Origin: Paractinoplanes maris | GTDB taxonomy: Bacteria; Actinomycetota; Actinomycetes; Mycobacteriales; Micromonosporaceae | Reading direction: 5' to 3' | DNA: 64,000 nucleotides | NCBI RefSeq assembly: GCF_023544465.1 | Contig: NZ_JALPVL010000005.1 | Span: 62,001 to 126,000 of the forward strand | Made by a program: the position numbers and the translations under genes | Notes under the pieces: model-generated | Seen by the model: only the letters and a program-made list of their open reading frames with translations | Database searches by the model: none | What the model was told of the DNA's origin: nothing | Part shown: positions 23,424 through 31,658 of the stretch, in pieces | How the letters are laid out: every line of letters starts with the position of its first letter | Numbering within the stretch: the first letter of the stretch is position 1

Positions 23424-24752
23424 TCAGCGAGCGGCGGCGAGCACGACGGCGGCGAGCTCGTCGCGGGTCGGGCCCGGGTGGGCCGGTGCGCGCCAGCCGC
23501 GCGCGTAGAGGGCCCGCACCCGCGGCTCCACCTCGTCGAGGGTGGCCGGCAGGGCGTCCATGGCCTGATACGGCCCGACCACCCGCCACAGTGACGGGTC
23601 GGCCTCGGTCGCTTCCATGATCAGATCGCTGGGCAGGCGGCGGGTCACGTCGACGTCCCCGCCGGCCCAGCGGCGCAGCAGGTCGGCGTCCCAATAGACG
23701 TGGTCGGCATACCAGGGGCGCACGTTGCCGGTGCACCACTCGTCGAAGGCGAGCGCCGCCGCGGCCGGGTCGCCGGAGTGCTCGTCGAGCTGCCGCAGCA
23801 GGTTGACGCACTGCCGCAGGGCGACCGCGATGCCGCGCCCGGCCGCCGGGTTGGTGGTGCAGACGGTGTCGCCGACGTGCAGCAGCCCCGGCAACCCGAC
23901 CCGGCCCCCGGCGTCCAGCTGCCCCCGGTAGGTGTTGTGGAGCCGCCCGCCCGGCAGCACCGGGGTGATCGGCCGGCTGCGCTCCGGCGACACCCAGGCG
24001 GCCAGCGCGGGCACGGCCGCGGCGGCCGCCTCGAACACCTCGGGGAACCGGAGCGCGCCGAACCGCCGGTCGTCCGAGGGCCGCATGATCAGGGCGGAGA
24101 ACGTCCGGTTGTCGTGCTGAAACACCGCGACCAGGTAACCGGCCAGCGTCTGGATGATGCCGATCGGAGCGTTCATCGGCCCCGGCTCGGCGCCCGGCCG
24201 CAGGATGTACTGCCGGGACACGTACGAGAGACCGCAGTCGCCGCCCTCGGCCGCCGCCCGCAGCCCGGCCGCCAGCCGGGCCGACCGGCCCGACGCGTTG
24301 ATCACCAGCTCGGCCGCCAGCTCGTGCCCGTCCACGATCAGACCCGTCGCCCGCCCACCGGCCTGGGCCACGTCGTCGACGTGTCCCCGCACCAGGGCGA
24401 CGCCGGGCTCGTCCACGGCGAAGGCGCGCAGCACCCGCTCGAAGACCGCCCGGCGGCACCGCAGGCCGACCGCTCGCGCCGGCTGCCCGTCAGCGCCGGG
24501 GAAGCGGATCTGCTCCACCCCGGCCGCGGTCAACGCGTCCAGCATCTCGGGCATCTCGGCGTCCAGCGCCTCCCCGATCTGCGGCCGGAAGCCGTGCGGG
24601 TGGTGGAACTGCATGACCCCGCGGCGTTCCCAGCTCCCGTCGGCGCCGGGCCCGCCGTCGCGATCGACCACAGTGACCCGGTGCCCGCGCCGGGCGAGGG
24701 CCACCGCGGTGAACAGTCCGGCCGGCCCGGCCCCGGCGACAGCGACATCCAT
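23424..24752 (-). CDS. FAD-dependent oxidoreductase (PHBH/geranylgeranyl-reductase-like fold)
   Basis: 442 residues. The dinucleotide-binding motif is right at the N-terminus, V-A-V-A-G-A-G-P-A-G-L, followed by the acidic end V-T-V-V-D-R-D. The second FAD motif reads H-V-G-D-T-V-C-T-T-N-P-A-A-G-R-G-I-A, the G-D...P...G-x-G pattern of group A flavin monooxygenases and halogenases. Halogenase-specific W-x-W-x-I-P is not seen. Probable soluble hydroxylase or oxidase of unknown substrate. Neighbouring genes do not suggest a pathway. Confidence 0.85.
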   Translation of the reverse strand: MDVAVAGAGPAGLFTAVALARRGHRVTVVDRDGGPGADGSWERRGVMQFHHPHGFRPQIGEALDAEMPEMLDALTAAGVEQIRFPGADGQPARAVGLRCRRAVFERVLRAFAVDEPGVALVRGHVDDVAQAGGRATGLIVDGHELAAELVINASGRSARLAAGLRAAAEGGDCGLSYVSRQYILRPGAEPGPMNAPIGIIQTLAGYLVAVFQHDNRTFSALIMRPSDDRRFGALRFPEVFEAAAAAVPALAAWVSPERSRPITPVLPGGRLHNTYRGQLDAGGRVGLPGLLHVGDTVCTTNPAAGRGIAVALRQCVNLLRQLDEHSGDPAAAALAFDEWCTGNVRPWYADHVYWDADLLRRWAGGDVDVTRRLPSDLIMEATEADPSLWRVVGPYQAMDALPATLDEVEPRVRALYARGWRAPAHPGPTRDELAAVVLAAAR

Positions 24753-24805
24753 GCCGCGAGCCTAGGCCCGCTCGTGCTGCGCTCCTGGTCAGCGTCGTGA
24801 AGCCG

Positions 24806-25159
24806 TCAGTCCTGGTGGCGCAGGCGCTGCGCCGGCACGCCGGCCAGGACGAGCCGCCGGGCGATCTCCGGCCCCGGATTGAGGAGGAACACCACGACCT
24901 GGTGGTCGTCACCGACGACGCAGGCCGCCGCGAGCGTGCCCACGTTGATCGGGTCGACCGCGACGACCTCGGTCAGATCGAGGATCAGCCGCAGCGGACG
25001 GACATGCCGGACCGTACGCACGACGAGCTGCCGCAGCTCGACCGCGCACTCAGGACCGACGCTGCCCCGGAGATGAATGATCACGCTGCCGTCGTCCGCG
25101 GTGCGGACCTCGAGGTCGCCGGCCCGCGCGTCGCCAGTCGTCACCGGCTGTTCACCCAC
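24806..25159 (-). CDS. STAS-domain protein (anti-sigma-antagonist-like) lacking the phospho-acceptor Ser
   Basis: About 117 residues from GTG 25159 (GTG 25144 is an alternative). Single STAS domain: V-I-I-H-L-R-G-S-V-G, R-L-I-L-D-L-T-E-V-V-A-V-D-P-I-N-V-G-T-L, then an alternating strand-helix. SpoIIAA-type antagonists have D-S-S-G or D-S-x-G at this loop. Here it is D-P-I-N (about 24940-24955), so phosphorylation by an anti-sigma kinase is not possible in the usual way. It may be a constitutively active antagonist or a different STAS signalling protein. Divergent from the lipoprotein gene. Confidence 0.75.
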   Translation of the reverse strand: MGEQPVTTGDARAGDLEVRTADDGSVIIHLRGSVGPECAVELRQLVVRTVRHVRPLRLILDLTEVVAVDPINVGTLAAACVVGDDHQVVVFLLNPGPEIARRLVLAGVPAQRLRHQD

Positions 25160-25297
25160 GCGGTCACCATATGAGGACCGATGTCCGGCGGGCATCCACC
25201 TCTCGGCTGTGCCGCCGGACGTTGATGGCATCAAAAGGGGATCAGAGTCCGGGCCGGGCTCCGTAGCGTCACCGGCATGAGACATCACGGGGGAACA

Positions 25298-25957
25298 GTG
25301 CGAGTGGCGCTGGTGGCACTGGCCGTGGCGGCCGTCGCCGGGGGTTGCGCCGGTCGGACGGACGCCGGCGCGTCACCCGGGCCGGTGACCGGCAGTGCCG
25401 ACAGCGGCTTCGGCATGAGCCCGGACACGCCGGCACCCAGTGCCACCCGGACCACACCCACACCGGCGAAGAGGACGGTTACGACGGCGAAGGCGTCACC
25501 CGCGCCGCCGACAAAGACGCCCCAGGCCGTTCCCGACTGGGCCGACGTGGTCGAGCCCTGCCCCGTCGCCGGGCAGCGGGTCGAGATCCAGCGGGTGCTG
25601 CAGGCCGACGTGACCGGGGACGGGCTGGTCGACACGATGGTCGCGCGCACCTGCGAGGCGTCGACGTCGTACTGGGCGTCCACGATCGAGGTGTTCGACG
25701 GCACTGCCGACCCGCGCCGGCCGGAGCGGATCGGGGCGCCGCTGCTGCAGGAGCGGGTGAAGGAGGACGAGCCGGTCGTCACCGACGTGAGCGTCAACGC
25801 GGGCATCATCGGCATCAAGGCGTACGGCACCAGCCCCAAGGGCACGAAGGCGTGCCCCGACCTGACGCTGTTCTACCGCTACGAGTACTCGGGCCGGGGT
25901 TTCCGGCTGATCTGGCGCGACTGGGGCACCTCGGAGCGGTGCGACAAGCTGAAATAG
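25298..25957 (+). CDS. Putative secreted lipoprotein
   Basis: 219 residues from GTG 25298, 4 nt after GGGGGAA. The ATG at 25277 in frame lacks such a site. Signal peptide with lipobox V-A-G-G-C, so the mature protein is lipid-anchored at Cys about 21. A low-complexity Pro/Thr/Ser/Ala linker (about 25-80) leads to a compact domain with four cysteines and D-V-T-G-D-G-L-V-D, an FG-GAP/calcium-loop-like motif. Function unknown. Convergent with the RpiR gene, stops abutting. Confidence 0.8.
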   Translation: MRVALVALAVAAVAGGCAGRTDAGASPGPVTGSADSGFGMSPDTPAPSATRTTPTPAKRTVTTAKASPAPPTKTPQAVPDWADVVEPCPVAGQRVEIQRVLQADVTGDGLVDTMVARTCEASTSYWASTIEVFDGTADPRRPERIGAPLLQERVKEDEPVVTDVSVNAGIIGIKAYGTSPKGTKACPDLTLFYRYEYSGRGFRLIWRDWGTSERCDKLK

Positions 25958-26797
25958 CTACATGACCCAGCGGTCGACCAGGGCCTCGTGGGCTTCGAGA
26001 CGCTGCTGGGTGCGCACCGGGTCGGTGCCGGCGACAGCGTCGAGGAGGCTGATCGCCAGCACCACAGTGGCCGCGTGCGAGTCGAAGACCAGGCCGGTGC
26101 CGACCGGGGCGACCAGCAGGACGTCGGCGTCGCCGGCGAACGGGACGAGCGGGCTGTCGGCCACGATCACGGTGGCCAGGCCGAGCTGCCGGGCCAGGCG
26201 GATCGCGGCGACCGTGCTCGCCGGGTATCGCGGCATCGCGAACACCAGAACCGCGCTCGCGCCCTGCTGGTGCAGTTGCAGGACGGCGTCGTCGAGACCG
26301 CCGGCGTCGGTGTGGACCGAGGTTGACGGGAGGACCCGGCGAGCGAAGTACCCGAAGTACTCGGCCAGCGCGGCCGAGGCCCGCAAGCCGATCACGCCGA
26401 GCGGCGAAGTGGCGGCCAGCAGGCGGACGGCCGCGGCCATCCGCTCCCCGTCGAGCTCCCGGCCCAGACCGGACAGGTTCGCGACCTCCTGGTGCAGCGG
26501 GCTGTGCCGGTCCAGGGTGACGTCGCCGGCCTGACCGGCGAGCACGACCTCGCGCAGGGCCGCGCGGAACTCGGGATAGCCGGCGAAGCCGAGCGCGGTG
26601 GCCAGCCGGGTCACGGTCGGCTGGCTGACACCGGCCTGCTCGGCGATCTCGATGGTGGAGAGGAACGCCACATCGGGAAACAGGGCGAGCATCCGCTGCA
26701 CGATCTGCCGCTGGCTGGGCGACAGCCGGTGCCGTTGCGCGAGCTCCAGCAGCCAGTCCTCGGCGCGGCCGGTGTCCAGCCGGTTCTCCAACGTCAT
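25958..26797 (-). CDS. MurR/RpiR-family transcriptional regulator
   Basis: 279 residues. N-terminal RpiR HTH (S-T-I-E-I-A-E-Q-A-G-V-S-Q-P-T-V-T-R-L-A at about 47-66, then L-G-F-A-G-Y-P-E-F), followed by a SIS domain (about 125-255) of the type that binds phosphosugars. Here the SIS part is fairly degenerate, so the effector may be another metabolite. Divergent from the ornithine-cyclodeaminase-like gene with 49 bp between starts, so it likely regulates that gene and the following lyase gene. No clear palindrome was identified in the gap. Confidence 0.88.
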   Translation of the reverse strand: MTLENRLDTGRAEDWLLELAQRHRLSPSQRQIVQRMLALFPDVAFLSTIEIAEQAGVSQPTVTRLATALGFAGYPEFRAALREVVLAGQAGDVTLDRHSPLHQEVANLSGLGRELDGERMAAAVRLLAATSPLGVIGLRASAALAEYFGYFARRVLPSTSVHTDAGGLDDAVLQLHQQGASAVLVFAMPRYPASTVAAIRLARQLGLATVIVADSPLVPFAGDADVLLVAPVGTGLVFDSHAATVVLAISLLDAVAGTDPVRTQQRLEAHEALVDRWVM

Positions 26798-26846
26798 GAC
26801 ACCGCCCCGAGCGAAGCTGAATACCTTGTAACACTCAGGCTATAGG

Positions 26847-27869
26847 GTGCATGACATGATTCAGGAGATCTGGCTCCGGTTTCTCAACGGCGCCGACATC
26901 GACGGCCTGGGCCTGGGAACGGCCGACGTGATCGGCGCGGTCGAGGACGTCGTGGCGGCGCACGGCCGCGGCGAGACCGTTTTCGAGCCCCGTACGCATC
27001 TGGTCCCCCGCAACGGCGGCGCCGGCCACTTCAACGTGCTCCGCGGCCACGTCGACACGCTCGGCGAGCGGGGCCTGAGCGGCGTCAAGGTCGTCGGCGA
27101 CTTCGTGCCCAACTACCAGCAGGGCCTGCCCAGCGAGCTCGCGCTGATGACCGTCTTCGACCCGACCAACGGCGTCCCGCTGGCGATCATGGACGCCACC
27201 CTGATCACCGAGGTGCGCACCGGCGCGATGACCGCCGTCGGCGCGAAATACCTGGCCCGCCCCGACTCCAGGATTCTCGGCCACGTCGGCGCGCGCGGCA
27301 CGGCGTTCGCCAACGTCACCATGCTCGACAGCCTGTTCCCGCTGGAGGAGATCCGGGTCACCAGCCGCCGGCCCGAGTCGCGCGAGTCCTTCGCGGCCCG
27401 GCTGCGCGAGGTCACCGCGACCCCGGTGCGCGCGGTGGCGACCTCCGACGAGGCCTTCGACGGCGCCGACATCCTGGTCGAGGCGTCCCGGCTGGAGAAA
27501 CCGGCACCCCTGTTGCGGACGGCGGCCGTCAAGCCGGGCGCTTTCGTCGTCCCCTACGGCACGATCAGTGCGGTCGAGCTCGACCTGCTCGACGTGATGG
27601 ACAAGGTGGTGGTCGACGACTGGCGCGAGTCGCAGTCGGGCCGCTTCGGCAGCCTGCGCGCGCACGTCGACAGCGGCCGGCTGAGCGAGCAGAGCCTCTA
27701 CGCCCAGATCGGCGAGATCGTCAGCGGGCAGAAGCCGGGCCGCGAGCGCGCCGACGAGCGCATCCTCTTCTGGCATCGCGGCCTGTCGGTGCTCGACGTC
27801 GCCCTGGCCCACCTGATCCTGACCCGCGCCGAGGCCACCGACGTGGGCACGATGCTGCGTTACCGATGA
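26847..27869 (+). CDS. Ornithine cyclodeaminase / mu-crystallin family protein
   Basis: 340 residues from GTG 26847. ATG 26856 is an equally possible start, and neither has a strong ribosome site. Typical family blocks: the substrate pocket G-G-A-G-H-F-N-V-L, D-P-T-N-G-V-P-L-A-I-M-D-A-T-L-I-T-E-V-R-T-G-A-M-T-A-V-G-A-K-Y-L-A and a Rossmann NAD(H) loop H-V-G-A-R-G-T-A. Members include ornithine cyclodeaminase, alanine dehydrogenase, ketimine reductases and opine-type enzymes. This is a soluble NAD(P)-dependent imine or amino-acid enzyme. It overlaps the downstream lyase-fold gene by 4 bp, so the products act together. Confidence 0.85.
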   Translation: MHDMIQEIWLRFLNGADIDGLGLGTADVIGAVEDVVAAHGRGETVFEPRTHLVPRNGGAGHFNVLRGHVDTLGERGLSGVKVVGDFVPNYQQGLPSELALMTVFDPTNGVPLAIMDATLITEVRTGAMTAVGAKYLARPDSRILGHVGARGTAFANVTMLDSLFPLEEIRVTSRRPESRESFAARLREVTATPVRAVATSDEAFDGADILVEASRLEKPAPLLRTAAVKPGAFVVPYGTISAVELDLLDVMDKVVVDDWRESQSGRFGSLRAHVDSGRLSEQSLYAQIGEIVSGQKPGRERADERILFWHRGLSVLDVALAHLILTRAEATDVGTMLRYR

Positions 27870-29359
27870 CCGGCACCCTTCCCGTACGCGTGATCAGGCG
27901 CGCGCCCGACCTCGACCGCACCGTCATCGCCGAGCTCGCGCGGGGCGCCGTCCGCGTCGAGCTGACCGCGGAGCTGACCGGCGCCCTGGCCGAGAGCCGC
28001 CGATCCACCCTGGCCGACCTCGAAGGCCGGACCGTCTACGGGGTCAACACCGGCATGGGCGCGATGTCCGGCCTCCGCCTCGACGCCGCGGCCCAGCGCC
28101 ACCACCAGGACAACCTCATGATCGGCCGGGCGGTCGGGTCGGCACCGTGGCTGCGCCGCGATCAGGCCCGGGCCCTGCTCGCCGCGCGCCTGCGCAGCTT
28201 CCTCGACCCGTCGGCCGGGGTCTCCGACGAGCTCTGCCGCCTCCTGGCCGACCTCCTCAACGCGGACGTCGTACCGGCGGTCCCGGCCCTCGGCAGCGGC
28301 GCGGCCGGCGAGATCATCCCGCTCGCCCACGCGGGCGCCGCCCTGATCGGCGCCGGCCAGGTCCTCGACCACACCGGGCCACCGGTCGACGCGGAGCCCG
28401 CCCTGGCCAAGGCGGGGCTGGCGATCCGGTCGTTCGGCCCCAAGGAGGGCATCGCCTTCCTCGAAGGGGTGCCGGGCCTGACCGGGCTGGCCGTGCTGGG
28501 CAGCGCGGCCACCCACACCCTGCTGAGCCAGATCCTGGCCGCCACGGCCGCTTCGCACACCGCGGTCCGGGCCAGCCTCGACCCCCTGCACCCGGCGCTG
28601 GCCGACAGCGCCGAGCTGAGCGCGGTGCTGGCCGGCTTGCGGGAACGCCGGGGCCACGGGGACGCCGGGGCTCTGCAGGCGCCCGTCTCGTTCCGGGTCA
28701 CCGCACCCGCTCTGGCCGTGGCGCTGCGGGCGGTCGCCGCCCTCGACGCGGCCATCGACCGCACCCTGAACGCGGTCACCGACTCCCCGGCCCACCTGGA
28801 CGGTGAGTTCGTCGGCACGTTCGGCTTCGCCGGCACCGACCTGACAGCGACCCTCGGCGCGCTCACCACGGCGCTGGTCCACCTGGCCGACCTGGGCGCG
28901 GCCCGGCTGCACCGCCTGCTCGACCCGCGCGTGACCGGCCTGGCGCCGCAACTGTCGGCGTCGCCCGGCCTGCACGCCGGGATGGCCGCCGTCCACAAAC
29001 GCGCCGCCGGGGTCACCCATCGCCTGCGCCGCTTCGCCCTCCCGGCGCTGCCGGGCGCGATCGAGACCTCGCTGGGCCAGGAAGACGTCCAGAGTTTCGG
29101 CTTCGAGGCCGCCGAATGCCTGGACGAGGTGCTGACCGGCCTGCGCGACATCCTGGCCTGCGAACTCCTGGCCGTCGTCCAGGCCCAGCGCCTCGGCGCT
29201 CCGCGGACCGCCGCCCTCGACGACCTGGACGCCACCCTGCCGCCCGGAACCGTCGACCGCGTGTTCGGCCGCGACATCGACCACATCATCGAGCTGCTCA
29301 CCAGCGGCTGGCCGTCCGACCCGGCGACCAGCAACGCCGGGCGGCCGAACGCAAGCTGA
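27866..29359 (+). CDS. Aromatic amino acid lyase-fold protein without MIO serine (A-A-G)
   Basis: 497 residues, HAL/PAL superfamily length, ATG overlapping the upstream stop. V-Y-G-V-N-T-G-M-G matches the HAL Tyr53 segment. At the MIO site the sequence is G-S-G-A-A-G-E-I-I-P-L-A-H (Ala146-Ala147-Gly148) where A-S-G-D is expected. The dehydroalanine-forming Ser is Ala, so the methylidene-imidazolone cofactor cannot form. Other changes: Q-D-x-Y-S-L-R is Q-A-P-V-S-F-R and G-N-F-H-G is F-G-F-A-G, while G-Q-E-D is kept near the C-terminus. It is probably a cofactor-free lyase or a non-catalytic homologue. MIO-free members such as ergothionase are known. Coupled to an OCD-family gene, under probable RpiR control. 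Confidence 0.85.
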   Translation: MTGTLPVRVIRRAPDLDRTVIAELARGAVRVELTAELTGALAESRRSTLADLEGRTVYGVNTGMGAMSGLRLDAAAQRHHQDNLMIGRAVGSAPWLRRDQARALLAARLRSFLDPSAGVSDELCRLLADLLNADVVPAVPALGSGAAGEIIPLAHAGAALIGAGQVLDHTGPPVDAEPALAKAGLAIRSFGPKEGIAFLEGVPGLTGLAVLGSAATHTLLSQILAATAASHTAVRASLDPLHPALADSAELSAVLAGLRERRGHGDAGALQAPVSFRVTAPALAVALRAVAALDAAIDRTLNAVTDSPAHLDGEFVGTFGFAGTDLTATLGALTTALVHLADLGAARLHRLLDPRVTGLAPQLSASPGLHAGMAAVHKRAAGVTHRLRRFALPALPGAIETSLGQEDVQSFGFEAAECLDEVLTGLRDILACELLAVVQAQRLGAPRTAALDDLDATLPPGTVDRVFGRDIDHIIELLTSGWPSDPATSNAGRPNAS

Positions 29360-29430
29360 CCTCGGCGCCCATCAGCCTCTGCCCGCCCGCCGGTGGCTCG
29401 GACCGGGGGGCAGGCGCCGCCGGGGCTGGG

Positions 29431-29748
29431 AGTCAGGTGTTGCGGCCGGGGCGGGAATCAGGCTCCGCCGCCCGGGGGCTGGCAGTCAGCTGCCGCCGCC
29501 GGCGGCGGGCAGTCAGGCACTGCGGCCGACGGCGAGAATCAGGGTCCGCCGCCGGGGCGGGAATCAGGCGCCGCAGCCGGGGCCGGGGCCGGGAATCAGG
29601 CGCCGCAGCCGGGGCCGGGAGTCAGGCGCCGCAGCCGGGGCGGGAGTCAGGCGCCGGGGCCGGGGCCGGGAGTCAGGCGCCGCGGCCGGGGCCGGGAGTC
29701 AGGCGCCGCGGCCGGGGCCGGGAGTCAGGCGCCGCGGCCGGAGCCGAT
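29431..29748. repeat. Minisatellite, about 12 units of about 26 bp
   Basis: Units carrying the core GRRTCAGGCGCCGCRGCCGG begin at about 29431, 29456, 29484, 29511, 29536, 29562, 29594, 29620, 29645, 29671, 29697 and 29723. Most spacings are 25-26 bp, and the 3' units are nearly identical. The period is not a multiple of three and every unit contains TCA (TGA on the minus strand), so it does not encode a repeat protein. It fills the gap between the lyase gene and the small membrane-protein gene and supplies the latter's stop codon. Confidence 0.9.
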
Positions 29749-30240
29749 GATCACGAAGGTTCGGGCGGGTGCGGCATCGGAAGGGTGCAGGCGGAGCATG
29801 GTGAGCTGGACCATGCGGGGCCACCAGCGGGTCGGCTCCCGCCAGGCGCACTCGAGAATCGTGGCTTCGGGGTTGTCCTGGCAGTCGCCGAGCTGCTCCC
29901 AGTGGTCGAGCTGGGTGGCGACGATCTGCCGCGACTGGAGCCACGGTGAGCCCGGCGGCAACGAGTAGGAGCGCACGGTCGCCGTCCCGCGGTCGTTGCG
30001 CAGGCTGCGCCCGATGATGCCGGCGCGGTCGAGGACGACCCGCTCGAAGGGGGCGCCCGGGACCGCCCCGGCGGGTGGGGTGATCGCGTGCGCGACCCCG
30101 GCCGCTCTCCATCTCAGGGCAGCAACCGCCCCCAAGGCGAGGACGACGAGCAGGAGAAGTCCCGCTGTAGCGGCGCCCACGCGCCGTCGGGTGATCCGCA
30201 CAGACGGAGTGTAGGGACCGCCCAGACGGCCACGGGTCAT
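29725..30240 (-). CDS. Hypothetical single-pass membrane protein
   Basis: About 171 residues from ATG 30240 (frame open to 30267; GTG 30204 is also possible, no start has a good ribosome site). A basic N-terminus V-R-I-T-R-R-R-V-G precedes one strong membrane segment (A-A-T-A-G-L-L-L-L-V-V-L-A-L-G). The outer part of about 120 residues has two cysteines (G-D-C-Q and L-E-C-A-W) and no known motif. Its last codons and stop lie in the 26-bp minisatellite and its start borders the 30-bp minisatellite, so the length of its ends may vary between strains. Function unknown. Confidence 0.6.
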   Translation of the reverse strand: MTRGRLGGPYTPSVRITRRRVGAATAGLLLLVVLALGAVAALRWRAAGVAHAITPPAGAVPGAPFERVVLDRAGIIGRSLRNDRGTATVRSYSLPPGSPWLQSRQIVATQLDHWEQLGDCQDNPEATILECAWREPTRWWPRMVQLTMLRLHPSDAAPARTFVIIGSGRGA

Positions 30241-30260
30241 GGTGTGCCGGGTAGCCGGTG

Positions 30261-30545
30261 GCCGCACTCAGGAAGCCCAGTTCGCAGGTGACCGCACTCA
30301 GCAGGCCGAATTCGCAGGTCGCCGCACTCCGCCGGCCGAGCTCGCAGGGTCGCCGCACTCCGCCGGCCGAGCTCGCAGGTCGCCGCACTCCGCCGGCCGA
30401 GCTCGCAGGGTCGCCGCACTCCGCCGGCCGAATTCGCAGGTCGCCGCACTCCGCCGGCCGAATTCGCAGGTCGCCGCACTCCGCCGGCCGAGCTCGCAGG
30501 GTCGCCGCACTCCGCCGGCCGAGTTCGCAGGTGGCGCGCTCAGCG
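30261..30545. repeat. Second minisatellite, about 10 units of 30 or 31 bp
   Basis: Units with GTCGCCGCACTCCGCCGGCC followed by GAGCTCGCAG or GAATTCGCAG start (at GCCGCACTC) near 30261, 30291, 30321, 30352, 30382, 30413, 30443, 30473, 30504 and 30534. The alternation of 30 and 31 bp breaks any reading frame, so it is non-coding. It is unrelated in sequence to the 26-bp array 500 bp away. It lies between the lacI-type gene and the small membrane-protein gene. Confidence 0.92.
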
Positions 30546-30613
30546 GGCCGAGTTCGCGGGTGCCGGCGCAGTCGTGGCCGAGGGCCGGCGGACTGAGGCG
30601 TTCGGGTGAGGCC

Positions 30614-31597
30614 TCAGCGCGGCGGGCTGGTCGAGCCGCGGACGACCAGCTCCGGACGGAAGAGCGGAGCCCCGCCGGGCGAGTGGAGCTTCTCGACGGC
30701 GGCGGCCACGATGGCGTCCTCGTCCCAGGCCATCGTGGTCAGTCCCGGCTGGACCAGGACGGCCAGCTGGTGGTCGTCGTAGCCGACCACCGACAGGTCG
30801 CCGGGGATGGTCAGGCCGGCGTCGCGGGCCGCGCGGTAGACGGCGAAGGCCAGCGAATCGCTCAGGCAGAACACGCCGGTCGGGCGCCCGGGCCCGGCCA
30901 GCAGCGCCGACACCACCTCGACGGCGTCGGTGGTGGCGGCCGGCGCGGCGATGGCCACCAGTTCGATGCCGAGCTGCTCGGCGATCGAGGGCGCGAGCAG
31001 CTGGGCCGGGCGGCCCGGGGTGGAGGGCAGCGCGGGCGCGAGCAGCCCGACCCGGCGATGGCCCAGCTCGGCGAGGTGGGCGAAGGCCGTCCGGACCCCG
31101 TACCCGTTGTCGAAGAGCACGCTGCTGGAGCCGGGCCGGGCCACGAGCGCGTCGCCGATCGACACGACGGCGACCGAGGGGTCGAGCAGGCGCCAGTAGT
31201 CGGCCGTCGGGTCGACCGGGGAGACGAGGGCGCCGTCGACGCGCTGGGCGGCGAACTGCTCCACGATGCGGCGCTCGAGGGCGGGATCGGCGTCGGCGTC
31301 GGCGATCGTCGCGAACCGTCCCTCGCGGCGCAGGGCCCGGGTGAGCAGCACCGACAGGTCCTGCTGCCAGAGATCGCGCAGCGAGCCGGAGACCCCGATC
31401 CAGCCCGTACGCCCGCTGGCCAGCGCCCGGGCGATCGGGTCGACGGTGTAGCCGAGATCGTCGGCCAGCTCGCGAACGCGCTGGATGGTGGCCGGCGAGC
31501 CGCGCAGGCCGCGCAGTGCGTACGAGGTGGCCGCGAGCGAGAGCCCGGCGGCGGATGCCAGGTCCTGCAGCGTCCGTCGCCCCTGCTGCTTAGGCAC
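30614..31597 (-). CDS. LacI-family transcriptional regulator
   Basis: 327 residues. N-terminal HTH T-L-Q-D-L-A-S-A-A-G-L-S-L-A-A-T-S-Y-A-L-R-G (usual V-S-R-V-L-N is T-S-Y-A-L-R), then a periplasmic-binding-like ligand domain with D-G-A-L-V-S-P, G-H-R-R-V-G-L-L and S-V-V-G-Y-D-D. Homodimeric repressor. A strong double palindrome of LacI type (GAAGCGCTTC cores) lies between this gene and the divergent amidohydrolase gene, supporting control of that operon and autorepression. Ligand not deducible. Confidence 0.9.
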   Translation of the reverse strand: MPKQQGRRTLQDLASAAGLSLAATSYALRGLRGSPATIQRVRELADDLGYTVDPIARALASGRTGWIGVSGSLRDLWQQDLSVLLTRALRREGRFATIADADADPALERRIVEQFAAQRVDGALVSPVDPTADYWRLLDPSVAVVSIGDALVARPGSSSVLFDNGYGVRTAFAHLAELGHRRVGLLAPALPSTPGRPAQLLAPSIAEQLGIELVAIAAPAATTDAVEVVSALLAGPGRPTGVFCLSDSLAFAVYRAARDAGLTIPGDLSVVGYDDHQLAVLVQPGLTTMAWDEDAIVAAAVEKLHSPGGAPLFRPELVVRGSTSPPR

Positions 31598-31658
31598 CGG
31601 CCGACAGTAACACCGCGAAAGCTGTCCCGGTGCCCGAGAACACGTTGCGCGAACAGGG

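Noticed and set aside
23424-24752. Flavin-dependent halogenase
   Set aside because: The FAD motifs are shared but the W-x-W-x-I-P halogenase signature was not seen, so only the general oxidoreductase call is kept.
26797-26847. RpiR operator palindrome
   Set aside because: Only weak partial symmetry was found in the 49-bp gap, not enough to call a site.
29431-30545. CRISPR array
   Set aside because: The units are directly tandem with no unique spacers, and no cas genes are present in the window. They are minisatellites.
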